Below the pieces are notes generated by a model, which worked only from the letters and a program-made list of their open reading frames with translations, had not been told where the DNA came from and did not search any database. Shown here piece after piece: positions 10,845-22,539 of a DNA stretch of 64,000 nucleotides. Within the stretch, counting starts at the first letter, position 1; every line of letters starts with the position of its first letter. Made by a program: the position numbers and the translations under genes. Source of the DNA: Theocolax elegans (taxonomy: Eukaryota; Arthropoda; Insecta; Hymenoptera; Cerocephalidae). The DNA is taken from positions 55,745,027 through 55,809,026 of the forward strand of contig CM047429.1 in the NCBI GenBank assembly GCA_026168455.1, written 5' to 3'.

Positions 10845-11852
10845 ATGCTGATCCAGTTCGACAGCGAACAGCTGGAGCTGTTGGTGGCCCGCCTCATCCA
10901 GAGTGGCATTAACGAGCCACAGACGCTGGAGCTCCTCCATGGTATAACCACCGCCGTGGACCAGGCCGTGAGAGACGAGGAGGAGGAGCGACGGCGGAGG
11001 CAGGCGGACCGGGACGCGGTGATGATAGTGGAGGATGGTCCGGATGGAATACCCGTCCATCCATCCAGCGGCCTGGTAGTCGAGCCGGAACTACCCCAGG
11101 CTACCGGCCCGGTCCCCGCAGGTCCACCACCGCCAAGGGCCAGGGCTGAACAAAAGCCCAGGGAGCCGGAGGTCCGGCTCCCCAACCAACTCCCGGGAGA
11201 TTCAGAGGAGTATACTCCTCTTCGACGCCCGGGAAGAAGTACTCCGGATCCGAGCGAGGCTTCGACGTCTCGATCCGGTCCGACCCCACAGGGTCTATCG
11301 GAGAACGGGGAAGAGGCGTGGTGCACCGTGTTGGAGGCATTGACCAAGGCCCGTGAGTCCTTTAAGGCCACGTCAATTGCCGAAAAACACGCCTTCGCCT
11401 TGTTCGATGAATTCAAGGCGAAGTTCCCCGAAGCCTCCGATAAAACTGATCCCTGGGAGGCCATGATTGAGCACCGCAAGGCGGAGCGCCAAGCGGTGTC
11501 GGCCATGAGGGCGGATCGGAGAGAACGAGAGGCGGAAGCCGCTCGTGCCAAGGAACGGCAGAGGCGCGAAGAAGCCGCTCGGAGGGCCCACGAGGATCGG
11601 CTCAGACTCGAGGAAAGGGTCAAGGAGGCCCAACGCCGGTTAGCCAGAGCTCGTGAAGAGGAAGAGCGGGCTCAGGCTAATTTGGAGGGTAGAACTCCAG
11701 GACCGAAGAGAGGGTCTGAGCCGAAGTGCTCCATATGTAGGGAGTGGGGGGTCCTCGATCCGGAGGACTGTCCGAGGAGGTCGAAACATAAGGAGATTCG
11801 GCGGCAGAAGAAGGAGAGGTACCGCGAGAATCAACATAGGAAACAGGAGTAG
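10845..11852 (+). CDS. Third ORF in env position, coiled-coil with Cys motif
   Basis: 335 residues from the ATG at 10845. It sits where errantiviruses have env but shows no signal peptide or membrane segment, so it is not an envelope protein. The N-terminus is acidic and helical, the middle Pro-rich (GPVPAGPPPPRA), and about residues 195-285 are a long Arg/Glu/Ala-rich coiled coil. Near residue 295 is CSICREW followed by a further Cys and His, possibly a small zinc motif, and the tail is very basic. The ATG directly follows TGTTTGTTTAG, which reads like a 3' splice acceptor, suggesting a spliced subgenomic mRNA. GC content is higher than in gag. Function unknown; an RNA- or DNA-binding accessory protein is an inference. 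Confidence 0.8.
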   Translation: MLIQFDSEQLELLVARLIQSGINEPQTLELLHGITTAVDQAVRDEEEERRRRQADRDAVMIVEDGPDGIPVHPSSGLVVEPELPQATGPVPAGPPPPRARAEQKPREPEVRLPNQLPGDSEEYTPLRRPGRSTPDPSEASTSRSGPTPQGLSENGEEAWCTVLEALTKARESFKATSIAEKHAFALFDEFKAKFPEASDKTDPWEAMIEHRKAERQAVSAMRADRREREAEAARAKERQRREEAARRAHEDRLRLEERVKEAQRRLARAREEEERAQANLEGRTPGPKRGSEPKCSICREWGVLDPEDCPRRSKHKEIRRQKKERYRENQHRKQE

Positions 11853-12030
11853 ATTTATAGCGGTACCTCATTGTAAATATATGTATATATATGATAAGGA
11901 AATATAGTTTTTTTATACTCCTGAGGTAGTTCCTTTGAGTAAGTTCATTCTTTGTCATACCCGAGTCTTTTTATCCTATCCTTTATTCGTATTTCTGGTA
12001 CAGATACCACATACCCGGTATGCGGAATCT

Positions 12031-12040
12031 GGCAGGGGGA
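12031..12040 (+). other. Polypurine tract
   Basis: GGCAGGGGGA immediately precedes the TG start of the 3' LTR, the expected place for the plus-strand primer. Confidence 0.7.
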
Positions 12041-13113
12041 TGTAATGGTAAGTGATGTACTCACTTAACATTATACGAATCAGGTAGGTAGAGTCGAATG
12101 CTATAAATAGATATAGGCATATTCGACGGCGCGAGCGACTGATACCCGCGCGAGGAGAGAGGTAATTGGGGGGAGAGTCGCGCGCGCACAACTCGATAGA
12201 GAGAAGATCGCGACGACGGTTACACGTGTGACGAGATAATTTCGAATATATATACTTTTTATAGTCCGCAGAACTATCCGGAATTATTCTTTCGATATTT
12301 CGTATCGTAAGTGATTCGTTTTATTGTGTGAGATAGTGTCGTGCTTCTACACACGGACATAGAGAATAAAAGTGATTGGTGGTCGAGAAATTCTCCCACC
12401 GACCTTTTCCGTTCGTGAAGACAAAGAGACGGAAGGAGAGAGGAGTTGTTTTTCTTTTCGGTATTCGAGGTCCAAGGAAGATAACTAAAAGTAAGTGGTA
12501 CCACTTCCGCGTTAATGATTATTATCCGGTTTATTTAATGCGAGCGTACATATATTTTTAAGTTAGTTAGCTCGCGTACCCCTTTCCCCTCTCGCGTTGA
12601 GTCAGTGTTTTCGACTCAATCTCCGTACGTGTTGACCTCGACCATACAGTTAAATGTTATTGTTTTAAATCATCTGTTTTTAATTAAATAAATCTATCAT
12701 TTGTTAATGTAGCTCAACCCGTGTTGTTTTATAATTTTATCCAACCGGCGTATTATAATTTTATTCCTCCGTTTCCCTTCGATTCGTAATACAAGATACG
12801 AATTTTCGCGGACTCACTTTTAATTTTCTTTCCGCGGTCCATTTTAGGAAAGAATATCATTATTTTTACCTGCTGTTGTTGGAAATCGTAATTCGATTTC
12901 CATACAACTTTAACGGCAAGTGTGCGGACAGGTAACCGCAGCCGCTGCGCGGGAATATTTTGTAAATAACATATATATAGATATATACGTTAGTTCGAGT
13001 CATTAAGTGTGCAATATCTAGTCGGCGAAATTGTACAAGTTCGTTCGCCACGAACTAAAGATACGTAAGACGGACGACTCGGTAAGTTTTCCCCGGGCAA
13101 GCACACCGTTACA
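12041..13113 (+). repeat. 3' LTR
   Basis: 1073 bp, TGTAATGG to CCGTTACA, matching the 5' LTR with only a handful of differences. It is followed by TGGT, the target-site duplication. Confidence 0.93.
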
Positions 13114-13629
13114 TGGTATGTAATAAAATAATAATAAATAATAGTATGTAAATGACATTTGGACAAAATAAATTAATTAAATACAAAATAAATACATTAG
13201 TGCCCATGGAACACATTGTTCATCGTTGATTTCAGAGCTCTCTAGAGAGGATCAATTCCGGCCTGAAAATTTTTTTAGTACATGAATTTTGAAGACTTTT
13301 TATCGATCTTTCGAATGATCACTGTTAAAATACACGGAGAGAAATTTTTTGTGAATACTACAAAGAAGTCGAGTAAAAATTACAATACTCTCGAGTAATA
13401 TGGTCACAGACCGAAAAAGCACAAAAAATTACTAGACTGCCAAGTAAAATTTACACAGTATCAAGTAAAATTTGAGGAAATTACGTATTAAATTTTACAA
13501 ATTATCACGTAATTTTTCCTACTCGTATTTTTTCCTATACTGTTTACGAATTTACATGAAAAAAATGTGTGGTATAATCGCGTCTTTGTTTACGTCAAAG
13601 GGACAATTCGGTGAAACACACGCAAGCGA

Positions 13630-13702
13630 CGCGGTGGCGCAATGGTAAGGACTTCGACTCTCAACCCGAACTTCGGAGGTTCGATCCCGATGACATCCAG
13701 AA
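13630..13702 (+). other. tRNA-like segment with Pol III A and B boxes
   Basis: TGGCGCAATGG (about 13635-13645) fits an A box and GGTTCGATCCC (13678-13688) fits a B box, at tRNA-like spacing. A complete cloverleaf with a proper acceptor stem and anticodon stem could not be drawn by eye, so this is more likely a tRNA-derived promoter (SINE-like) than a functional tRNA. Confidence 0.5.
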
Positions 13703-13784
13703 TGTTTTTCACAAATAAAATTTAATTTAAATATTTAAAGCATTCATATCTCTCAAATAATATACATAAACTCTAATAGTATAT

Positions 13785-14068
13785 TACGATACATGTGGCA
13801 TAAATGGCCCATTATTTAACGGCGTGTATTTAGTGCCCGAGCGCAGCGAGGGCAAAAGGCACGCCGTTTAATGGGTCAGTTGTGTCACGAGTATCGTACA
13901 ATATTTTATAGCATCTGCTGATATAAATCCGCTGTCACACCTATCCGTGCATTAGCGGTCCATTTGTGAACCGTGAGGTTAGCCCCCGAGCGTAGCGAGG
14001 GGGATAATCACGGTGAAATAATGGACTACTTATGCCACGGATAGGCGTGACTATAAGGCGGATTTATA
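13785..14068. repeat. Two large hairpins sharing a GAGCGYAGCGA loop
   Basis: Hairpin 1 (13785-13898) pairs TACGATAC and ACGGCGTG with their complements and ends in GCCC-GAGCGCAGCGA-GGGC. Hairpin 2 (13922-14068) pairs TATAAATCCGC, CCTATCCGTG and CCGTGA with their complements and ends in CCCCC-GAGCGTAGCGA-GGGGG. The arms differ in sequence while the loops are almost identical. Confidence 0.7.
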
Positions 14069-15145
14069 CCACGCAGTGCTATAAAATAAATAATATACGA
14101 AAGAAATAAAATTTTTTCTAATATTTAAAAAGAAATTAAAATTACAATTCAGTCTAGAAAAAATTACGAGATTCACAGTCTGTTACCGTAATACTTAAGA
14201 GTATACGAATTTTTACTAGACTGATTTGCAATATTTACAAAAAATTTCTCTCCGTGTACGGAAAACAAATTTTGTGACCCTTAAGAAGGAGAGTAAAGGA
14301 ATAAACACTAAAAAGTTTTTCGTTAACTCCATTTTTCTTCTACTTACTGTCATGCAGTCACCTCAAAAGTACAAGAAAAGTGTTCTTGGCATCCCAGCTT
14401 CAAAAAGACCCCCTTTAAAGTTTAAAAATTTCTTCTGAATGATCCAAATTGTCGCCGAAAATAAACCAATTTACTTAAAATCTTTCCGGCGCTCTAAGTA
14501 TAGGACTAAGAGGTTTAGCACAAGAGTTACAAGAGTAAAAAGTGCTTAAAATGCATCAAAGAACAGAAATTTTTCCAGAATTAAAAAAAGAAGTTTTTGA
14601 ATGTTCAATAATTTTACATAAACAAATATTCAAAAATGTAAATAACTACATTTAAAATAGTAACAGTACATTCTTTGATAAATTTTAAGAACTTTTTATT
14701 CTTATAAATTTTTTGCTAAACCTCTTAATTCTTTAGTTAGAGCGCTCGAAAGACTTTGGATAAATTTGTTTATTCTGGGTGCCAGTTTAGATCATTCAGA
14801 AGAGATTTTTTAAACCAAAAAGGGGGTCTTTTTAAAGCTGAAATGCCGAGGACTCTTTTTTTGTACTTTTAAAGTGTCTGCATGACGGTAAAGATAAGAA
14901 AAATGAAGTTGAAGAAAAAATATTTTTTATTTTTTGTTTTTTTTCCTTTATTTTCCTTTATGAGTATTAAAAAAACTGTTTTCCGTATTTTAACAGTGGT
15001 CATTTGAAAAATCGATAAAAATCTTCAAAATTCATATATCAAAAAAATTCTCAGGCCGGAATTGATTCCCTCTTGAGAGCTCTGAAATCAACGACGAAAA
15101 ATGTGTCCCATGGGCGTTATTTATTAACTAATTAATTTTGTTTTT

Positions 15146-17598
15146 CCTGAAAAACACCAAATTTCGGACATAATTAATTAATCTCATTAACTAATTTATT
15201 TTGAGTTACAGCTTTCACAATCCAATCGTCAGCTTTATCTCTTTGGAGGGTTCAATGCAAAATTTGAAATCTCTACAATGATGCGTGTAGGCAATCAGTG
15301 TTTTCCCATATCAATGTCAAATTTTATCAAATTATTCGAATTAACTAATTAGTAGTACAATATAATTAATTTTCAATAGTCCTCGTAGTAGTTTACCAAC
15401 GGTTCATCATTTCACAACAATGAAAAAAATAAACATTTGGAAATCTCGGGGGCCCCAATAAGTGTTTCGTTGCTAACTCCAGCTGTTAATTTCAGGTTCA
15501 TCTCCTAGCACAGAATTACCATAAAACAGTAGAGCGATTTAATTTTCAATGTCACGCTACTGTGACCAAATGTTGTCCTAGAGTTGAGGATACTTCGACA
15601 TAGCTTGACCAATTACAGTACCCTAGTGCATCATTTTTTAAACTTTCTTTATTAATACAATTTTTTATTAAATACGTTTTTCTTTTTATAAATAAGTTGA
15701 ATACGTGCAAAATTATACCTAGAAACAAAAGATTCGACAAATTCTAGTTATTTATCACACAAATAGTATTTGTTCATAGATGTATACTAAAACTACCTCG
15801 ATATTAGGTACTTTACCTTACATAGGTAAATTGAGCTACTACGAATAACGTATTCAAAATGAAGCAAATTGATTATTTTGTTACCAACTATCCATTGCAT
15901 TAATTTTAACTTATTTTGCAGGGCTTAGTTAATACTTATATTCGCAACATTACATTGCAACGATCATATGAAATTGTATTTTTTGTGTTTTTTTTTATAT
16001 TGCATTTTTTTACGGATAATATAATAAAAGACATTATTTGCTATTATGTAATAATTCGACAAAATATACGTAAGTACTGGAAAGCAGTGCCTTGAACTAT
16101 TTGAAATATTTTCTGAAACATTTTCAAAATGACGCTGAAGCATTACAAAAATGACAAAACATAAATTGCAAACTAGTAATTTCAACATTGGTCGTATTTA
16201 ATTAATCAAGCATTCCTTTAAATGCAGTAATCAGGTGCCATTTTGAAAATGTTTCGGACTTGTAACAATTCTCAATAAAATGAGGGTACTTGGTATATCG
16301 ATTAAATAGATACAAAAGATCTTAGGATCAAGCGAAGAAAGTACTAAAGTAATAAGCTTGAAATTTAGGCATTTTTACTTTTTCAATGTTTGGTCGCTAT
16401 TTTGGAAATGGTCCGAAAATGCAAAGCTTTTTCATCTATTGTATTAAATTAAATTTGGAGCTATTTTATCGTACCCTATCACAAAAATGTGCTTATCACC
16501 TAATAACTAGCTTTTCACCGCTATTTAAAATTTTTCAATTGTTAAAACGGGGTAATTACGTATTTTACGGGAATGAACGATAGCAGATCTTTAAGTACTC
16601 AACGAGTTACAAAGTTGGTGCCACAACCGATTTTTCGAACCCTATTAGAACTCGAGTTATAAAAAAGTTAGGCCAGCTTAAGTATTAAGCTGTTTAACTA
16701 GATGTTTACGGCAATGGTTACAAATTATTAAAATAGTTAGTAAATTAGAAAATAAGTAGTTAAAAATTCCTGGATGTTTTTTTGTCAATTCTGCTCAAAA
16801 GACCAATCCAGATTAATGGGCCCCATTTGAACCCCATTTCGGAATGGTTCCGGACGTACAAAAATTGTTGGCTATTTGACTATTGCTTAAGAAGGTAGTA
16901 TTCAAAATTTGGGAACCAAACGTGGAAAGCACAAAAGATCTGAGCTGCTAATTGAAAAGTTTTAATTTATCAGATATATCAGCGCCACCTTAAAAATGTT
17001 CTGAACATAGAAAAATTTTAAAAAACGCAGGACACTTTGTCTATTTGTTAAGAAGTTGACAGTAACGATATGGCAGTCAAACGAACAATACATTAAAGCT
17101 ATGAGCTTCTAATTTAGGACTTTTCAATTTAACAGGCAGTTTGGGTGCCATTTTGGAATAATTCCGGGGAAACAAAAATAAAAAAATTCAGGATACTTTG
17201 TTCACAAGTAAAAACGTAGTATACAAAATTTAGCGTCTGAATCGAAGAAAATATAGGAGTTGCGAACTTGCTTTTTATGATTTTTTCCCTTTAGAAAGTA
17301 TGGATCCTAAAAATATTCCGGACGTCGAAAAATTAAAAAAACTTTAAAGACTGAAAACAATTAATTTGTTTCTTATTTTCAAGGTATTTGGGCGCCATTT
17401 ACACTTTCATCACATTTTATTGGAGACTTTAGTTCGATTTCTTTGTAAGTCTAGGTACTTTACAGTAACTCGCCACTGTAAATAGTTTTGCCCGCGTAGG
17501 AGAAAACAAAATAAACAATTTTTTTCTATTTTTATACAATTTTAATATCTCATTCATGAGGTTCCGTTAGATTTAAAAGATATTATTTTAAACATGTT
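15146..17598. repeat. Non-coding; degenerate ~150-bp tandem repeats at 16230-17400
   Basis: No gene is visible. Between about 16230 and 17400 a diverged motif recurs (GCCATTTTGGAAATG followed by TTCCGGAC and an A-rich run) near 16237, 16396, 16833, 16982, 17149, 17299 and 17393. The common spacing is 150-165 bp, with a gap where units are not recognisable. It looks like an old, decayed satellite-like array. Confidence 0.45.
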
Positions 17599-18689
17599 TT
17601 AACCCTTTATCGTCCACGGGACGAAGTTTTAAGTTCAAATTCGAATAGATACCCAGCAATGAATTCAAACAAAACAAAATTGAAAATACCACTATACCCT
17701 ATGTTTTCCGGAGTGCTCTTCAGATTGATGACGGTCAAAATTCAAAAAAAAAATAATTACTAACCTCAAAAAAATCCAAAATAAAAAAAAAAAGTGATTT
17801 CTCAATTAGTTTTTTTTCTAACTGATGTTTTGTATTCTATAAATTTTTTATCGGTCCTTAACTGGTCTGGCTGACATCTGCGATGTCTGAACTAAAAGTT
17901 TATATGTTTATAAGTGTTAAAATAATTTTTTAACTAAACGAAATGTCGGCCAGACCCTAAAATTTTGTTTTGAAGTTTGATAAATTTCTTTCTTGAATAC
18001 TATTTGACTTTAGCGAAAATTTTGTATCAACAAAAATATCGTAGAATCCGCCAAGGAACAGTTAAATTTTTTAAGAATTGTGTTTTAACGTTTTTGAAAT
18101 TTCAGATTTTTAAATCTTCAAAAAATTTGTAAAAATTTAAAAGTTTTCCTTGACTAATTGTAAGACATTTTTGTTCTTATAAAGCTATATCTCTCCTGTA
18201 GTTTTTGAGAAAAAAATTCGTTAAATTTACAAATTGTCAATTTTAACGAATTTTTTTCTCGAAACCGACAGATTTCAGGGAAAAATGTAGACGATGAAAA
18301 ATGCCTTAGAATTAATCGAAGAACACTAATTTTTTCCGAATGTTTTAAAATATTTTCTGAATTTTGAAAATTTTATGCATGGGAAATTTCAACAAAGTTA
18401 GAACACAATTCTCAAAAAAGCTAGACCAGCTATGGACCGATAAAAAAGTTTGTAGAGTACAAAAAATCATTTAGAAAAAAAACTAATCAAATAATCACGC
18501 TTTTATTCTTTATTTTGGGTTTTTTGAGGTAGGAAATTATTTTTTGTTCAATTTCAACCGTCACCATTCGAAAGAGCACCCCCGAAAATATAGGGTACAG
18601 TGGATTTCAATTTTTTTGTTGGAATACATTGTTGGGTATCTATTCGTATTTGACTTAAAATTTCCGTCCCTTGGATGTTAAAGGGTAAG
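17599..18689. mobile_element. Fold-back MITE with CCCTTTA ends (TTAA class)
   Basis: The left end TTAACCCTTTATCGTCCA mirrors the right end; the arms share GGGACG, AATAGATACCCA, ACCCTAT, a TTTTTGAGG-like block and TTATCGGTCC across most of the 1.1 kb. The left flank is TTAA and the right flank TAAG, so one TTAA has probably mutated. The structure suggests a non-autonomous piggyBac-like element. No ORF. Confidence 0.65.
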
Positions 18690-18913
18690 TGAAGGTATTA
18701 TTGCACACGTTGGTATTACAGCGGTTCGTAAGACTTGCTTTATTTTGATCCAAAATAAATGTGACTTATTAAATGAGATCGACATAAGTATATAAAGTAT
18801 AATACAAGTTACTAATGAGTAATTATGTACTTTAGCTGTAATTGCAGCAGCGTACTAACAACATGTCACCAGTAATACCAGCATATGAACTGTTTGCTAA
18901 TATTTTATTTTAA

Positions 18914-19242
18914 TTAAGAGGATATCGGACTCAGAAAATAGTTTTTTTTTATATTTTTTTATTAAACAAAAAAATGAATTTTTGAACAAATCCTGAACGC
19001 CATGACCTCGGGCATGTTTTAAACAATTATGCCTTTTTTGACCAATAATTACCGACCAAAACTTATTTATTCAATTATTATTACAAAAATTATTTTTTCC
19101 TAAAAAATCGAAACGCCATGCACTCGCTTTTGTTTTGAACTACCCGTATGAATTTTTTCAGATTTATAATTCAATATTTTAGAAATAATACTTGTGTTGA
19201 AAAGTGTAGATCCCTGTAATTTGGGTCCGACATGTCCTTAAA
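18914..19242 (-). mobile_element. TTAA MITE, family A, copy 1
   Basis: About 0.33 kb between two TTAA sites. Its right part (GTAGATCCCTGTAATTTGGG, then CCGACATGTCC) is the reverse complement of the left end of the copy at 22153. Non-coding. Confidence 0.6.
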
Positions 19243-19298
19243 TCATACTGTTTTTTAAACAAATCTAACGTTTTAAAAATCCTTTTAACCAGTAATAT

Positions 19299-19886
19299 AT
19301 CCCTAGTGGAAATCGAATCTATTTTTGAAGTAAGAACTGGCTAGTTTTTTAAAAAATGGCCGAAAAATGGTGCACATTTTTCTCCCAATAATGAAACGTT
19401 TTTTCTTACCTTTTTAACCTATTATTCCTGGTCAAATCGGTTGAATCTATCAATTTTATCATTTAACTAGCTATTTGTGGGGTCGCAAAAATGGTTTGTC
19501 TAACATAAGAAAAATGACTGAATGAATGAATTTTGTCCAACATAAGAAAAATGACTCGTTTGATGCCAAGAAAGAGGTATTAAAACTATTTTGGACAAAT
19601 TTCGTGTCAAAATTCATATTAATTGATATATCTTTGGAATGATGATATTTATGAAGTAAAGAATTAACTAATCCAATGTGTAAATATAAAAGTAATCTAA
19701 TTTTGCAGGACTCGTTGAATTTTTTGTACGAACTTGCCGAGAAATTAATTGGACAATGCTTTGAGGTTATGTCCAAACTAAGACTTGGCGGAAAAAACGT
19801 TTCATTAATAGCCAAAAGCTAAGTATTTTACCTCGCCATTTACTTTTTTCCTGGACATTTTTAATGCTTCAATTTCCACTAGGGAT
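19299..19886. mobile_element. MITE with ATCCCTAGTGGAAAT ends
   Basis: ATCCCTAGTGGAAATCGAA at the left and its near-exact inverse at the right bound 588 bp. No target duplication is obvious, and no transposase. An open frame in the interior has no recognisable product. Confidence 0.55.
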
Positions 19887-21366
19887 GTTCTTAGCAAAAT
19901 TAGTGTTAATGTATGTATTAAACATTTTTATAACACTGCAAAATTGACCTTCTAAAAACGTCAGTAATATCTACACTTATCCTATGAAGCATTGATGATA
20001 AACAACATTATAAGATTGACCCAAAAAAAATTTTTTTTAACTTTCCCGATAAAAAAGAACCTGTGGTTTTTGCTGCAAGAAAATTTATCGCAAATAAATT
20101 TGTATGGAAAATGGACATCCCAAATAGGGGTTAAAATATTGAAAAATCTGAAAATCGTATTTCAAACCTGGTAATTCCTTTCAGTTCGTTTTTTTCTCGG
20201 TTCGAATTCTTTTTCAAATCCTATGAATTGTGCTGAAACGCACGTTGGAAAAATTCACATTCCTTTCTAAATGGTCTTTGAAAAAGGCTGACTTCACTAA
20301 CTTAACCATAATATTCAATTATAAAAAAAAGAAAATTTGGGGAAATGAAGGGAAAACTCACAATTAACCGTCAAAGTTTCATTTTTAACATTGAGAGTAT
20401 ATCTATATATAACATCTTTTAATATACATAGATATACCTCCAATGTATTTCATGGGCATCCTTCTTTCAAGTCTCTACCATCATGCGTATAAAAGTCGAA
20501 TACTTTTTGAAGTAGCTTTAAGTCACTAATTAAGAATCATTTAAGTTCATAGATATCACTATTTTTTGTTTCATCTCTATTTTTATTCCAGTTTTAAAAA
20601 ATTTTCGACATAAAGTTGCGAACGAACACTTGCCCAGCTCTGTTTATATGTTATGTTAGAAATTCGTCAAACCGAGTTGGCAAAAATGTATGTAACTATA
20701 CGTCTTTTATTGTTTATATTGTTATTTTTAAGTTAGAGTTTTAGGTAGAAAAAAATTGGGTTTGGGTCTTCTTTTTAAATTTTTGTACAAATAAAAAATT
20801 TACCGCGATTTTTTGGTTTCTTCTTGCTTGTTTTCATACATGTATATTTTTTAGAAATTTTTTAATTATTGTTTATCACGCAGATTTAAAAGATACGAGG
20901 AAAAAGTTGGCTTCAGGGTGCCATTGATGAAAAATGTAGATATTAATACAAAATTAGAGACATTACAAATAAATATAAATAAAACCTTGTGCGAAATTTG
21001 TAGCCACATTCTCACGAAATTGTGTAAAAATGAACGAAAATCTGAAAAAAAACTCAAGTTTTTAGGCCGTGCGGGGAGATGCGGGACCCCAAGCAACGGA
21101 AGACAACCGTAAATCACCTTAAAATATTCAGGGGACTGTTTAGAAATTGAAAATAATAAGTTTTATGTATAATATCTTTGCACAATAATTTTAAAACAAT
21201 TTGGTACATGGAAAATTAAATGTATTGTCTACAGTGGATTAATTTCTTCTTACAAGAATGGTTTCAAATATTCGAACAACGGGGACTTCCTTACTAGGGA
21301 ATTTTTTTTTCGATGTATTATACTTATGCCAACACTGCAACCTTCTCTGACCTTCTCTCGCTCCCC

Positions 21367-21402
<36 letters not shown>

Positions 21403-21930
21403 TATTGCTTATTCTTCTCCTCACTTTCTTCACTTTTAACCCTGCAGTCTTTTCTTTGTATATTGGCGTTCTCTTGCGTCGGTTGCATCTGCATTGCGAC
21501 TGTATTCTTTCCCTGTTTCTTTAGCTGTTTGCGTCTGCTTCTCCTTCTTTCATACGCTTCTGTTTCAGTTAACTTTTATTACAGTTTCTTACTGTATTTT
21601 TGTGTGCGATTGGGGTTTTCCCGCAGTCCAATAACTTTTAATTATCAAATTAGAATCAAATTTCTATCGATGTCAATGTCGATTTCTTGTTCAATATTCG
21701 TTTTTATTTATCATTTGTCTTCGAGATTGAGGAAACTTAACACCAATGTTTTAGTTACAGACATGGCATTTTATTTATGAGAATTTATAATTGCAGAAGC
21801 CAACAGAGAAATTGAAACGCACTAGTAATATTGGTTTTGGAAAATCAACACTAGAAAATTTTTAGCCCCCAAATTATACTTTTTTATATTGTTACATAAA
21901 AACCCGATTTTATTTTCATTTTAATTGCTC
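19887..21930. other. AT-rich spacer with (CT)n microsatellite
   Basis: No gene recognised. A (TC)n tract lies at about 21370-21399. The long frame through it is low-complexity Ser/Leu sequence and is not taken as a gene. Confidence 0.5.
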
Positions 21931-22156
21931 TTAAGGGGAGTGCATATAGATTACAGATTTCTGTATTTAATTTTTCAAATATAGCTTTTAATTTTAATTT
22001 TTTCTACCTTTTTTTAGCAGACACATAATTGTTGCACATCCTAGAATGTGCTTTAACTAATATATTAGAGAAAATATGCAAACTAAAAGATAAATTTGAA
22101 AAATCAGTGAATGTCGGTACGTATATGTATTAAATGAAGGTGTGACATCCCCTTAA
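21931..22156. mobile_element. TTAA MITE, family B, copy 1
   Basis: TTAA then GGGGAGTGCAT at the left, GACATCCCC then TTAA at the right, 226 bp. A second copy lies at 22875-23097. Its right TTAA (22153-22156) is shared with the next element. Confidence 0.7.
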
Positions 22157-22539
22157 CGGGATGTTGGACCCGAATTACGGGGATCTACACCTTTCAACAT
22201 AAAAATTATATTTAAAATATTGAATTAAAAATCTGAAAAAATTCATAAGGATAGTTTAAAACATAAGGGAGGGTCTAACGTTTTTATTTTTTAAGAAAAA
22301 ATAATTTTTTTAATAATAATTGAATAAACAATTTTTGATCGGCATTATTAATGGAAAAAGAATAAACTTTCAACGCAAACATTATAATTAAATTATCGAT
22401 CTAAAAATCTGAAAAAATTTGGATATATTGTTTAAAACATACCTTAGGGTCTGACGTTCAGAATTTTTTCAAACATTGATTCTTTAGTTTATAGAAAAAT
22501 ATAAGAAATTACCATTTTCTGATTCCGACATCCCCTTAA
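22153..22539 (+). mobile_element. TTAA MITE, family A, copy 2
   Basis: Starts TTAACGGGATGTTGGACCC and ends CCGACATCCCC-TTAA. Related copies are at 18914-19242, 24514-24869 and about 53745-54118. It abuts the family B copy through a common TTAA. Confidence 0.65.

Larger units (their letters stand above)
1380..13113 (+). mobile_element. Ty3/Gypsy LTR retrotransposon, near-complete
   Basis: Two ~1.07 kb direct repeats beginning TGTAATGG and ending CCGTTACA flank gag, pol and a third ORF. The host sequence TGGT precedes the left LTR and follows the right LTR, giving a 4-bp target duplication. The order protease, reverse transcriptase, RNase H, integrase is that of Ty3/Gypsy. I count about five differences between the LTRs, so the insertion is young. 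The element is unusually long (11.7 kb) because its leader and gag start are duplicated and because it carries a third ORF. The gag and pol frames are open, so it may be or recently have been active. Confidence 0.93.
13333..14256. mobile_element. Nested TA-inserting MITE with ~107-bp TIRs
   Basis: Begins CACGGAGAGAAATTTTTTGT and ends with its reverse complement; the inverted arms extend about 107 bp at roughly three-quarters identity. TA lies on both sides (13331-13332 and 14257-14258). The right arm of the outer element preserves the empty site (TTAAAATACGGAAAAC), proving insertion at TA with duplication. It carries a tRNA-like segment and two large hairpins but no protein gene. TA duplication and length suggest a non-autonomous Tc1/mariner-type or similar element. 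Confidence 0.85.
13164..15145. mobile_element. Fold-back (long-TIR) element, outer
   Basis: Long diverged inverted arms: the left arm (13164-13332, continuing after 14258) mirrors the right arm down to about 15145. Shared blocks include CCCATGG, TTGATTTCAGAGCTCT, TCAATTCCGGCC and ATGCAGTCACC-like sequence. There is no coding capacity. The left arm is split by the nested element at 13333-14256. The ends are approximate and no target duplication was identified. Confidence 0.75.

Noticed and set aside
10845..11852. Retroviral envelope gene
   Set aside because: Position fits, but there is no signal peptide, furin-like site or membrane segment.
13630..13702. Genuine tRNA gene
   Set aside because: A and B boxes are present but a full cloverleaf with acceptor stem could not be drawn; kept as tRNA-like only.
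21313..21780. 155-codon Ser/Leu-rich frame
   Set aside because: It runs through a (TC)n microsatellite and has no recognisable domain.
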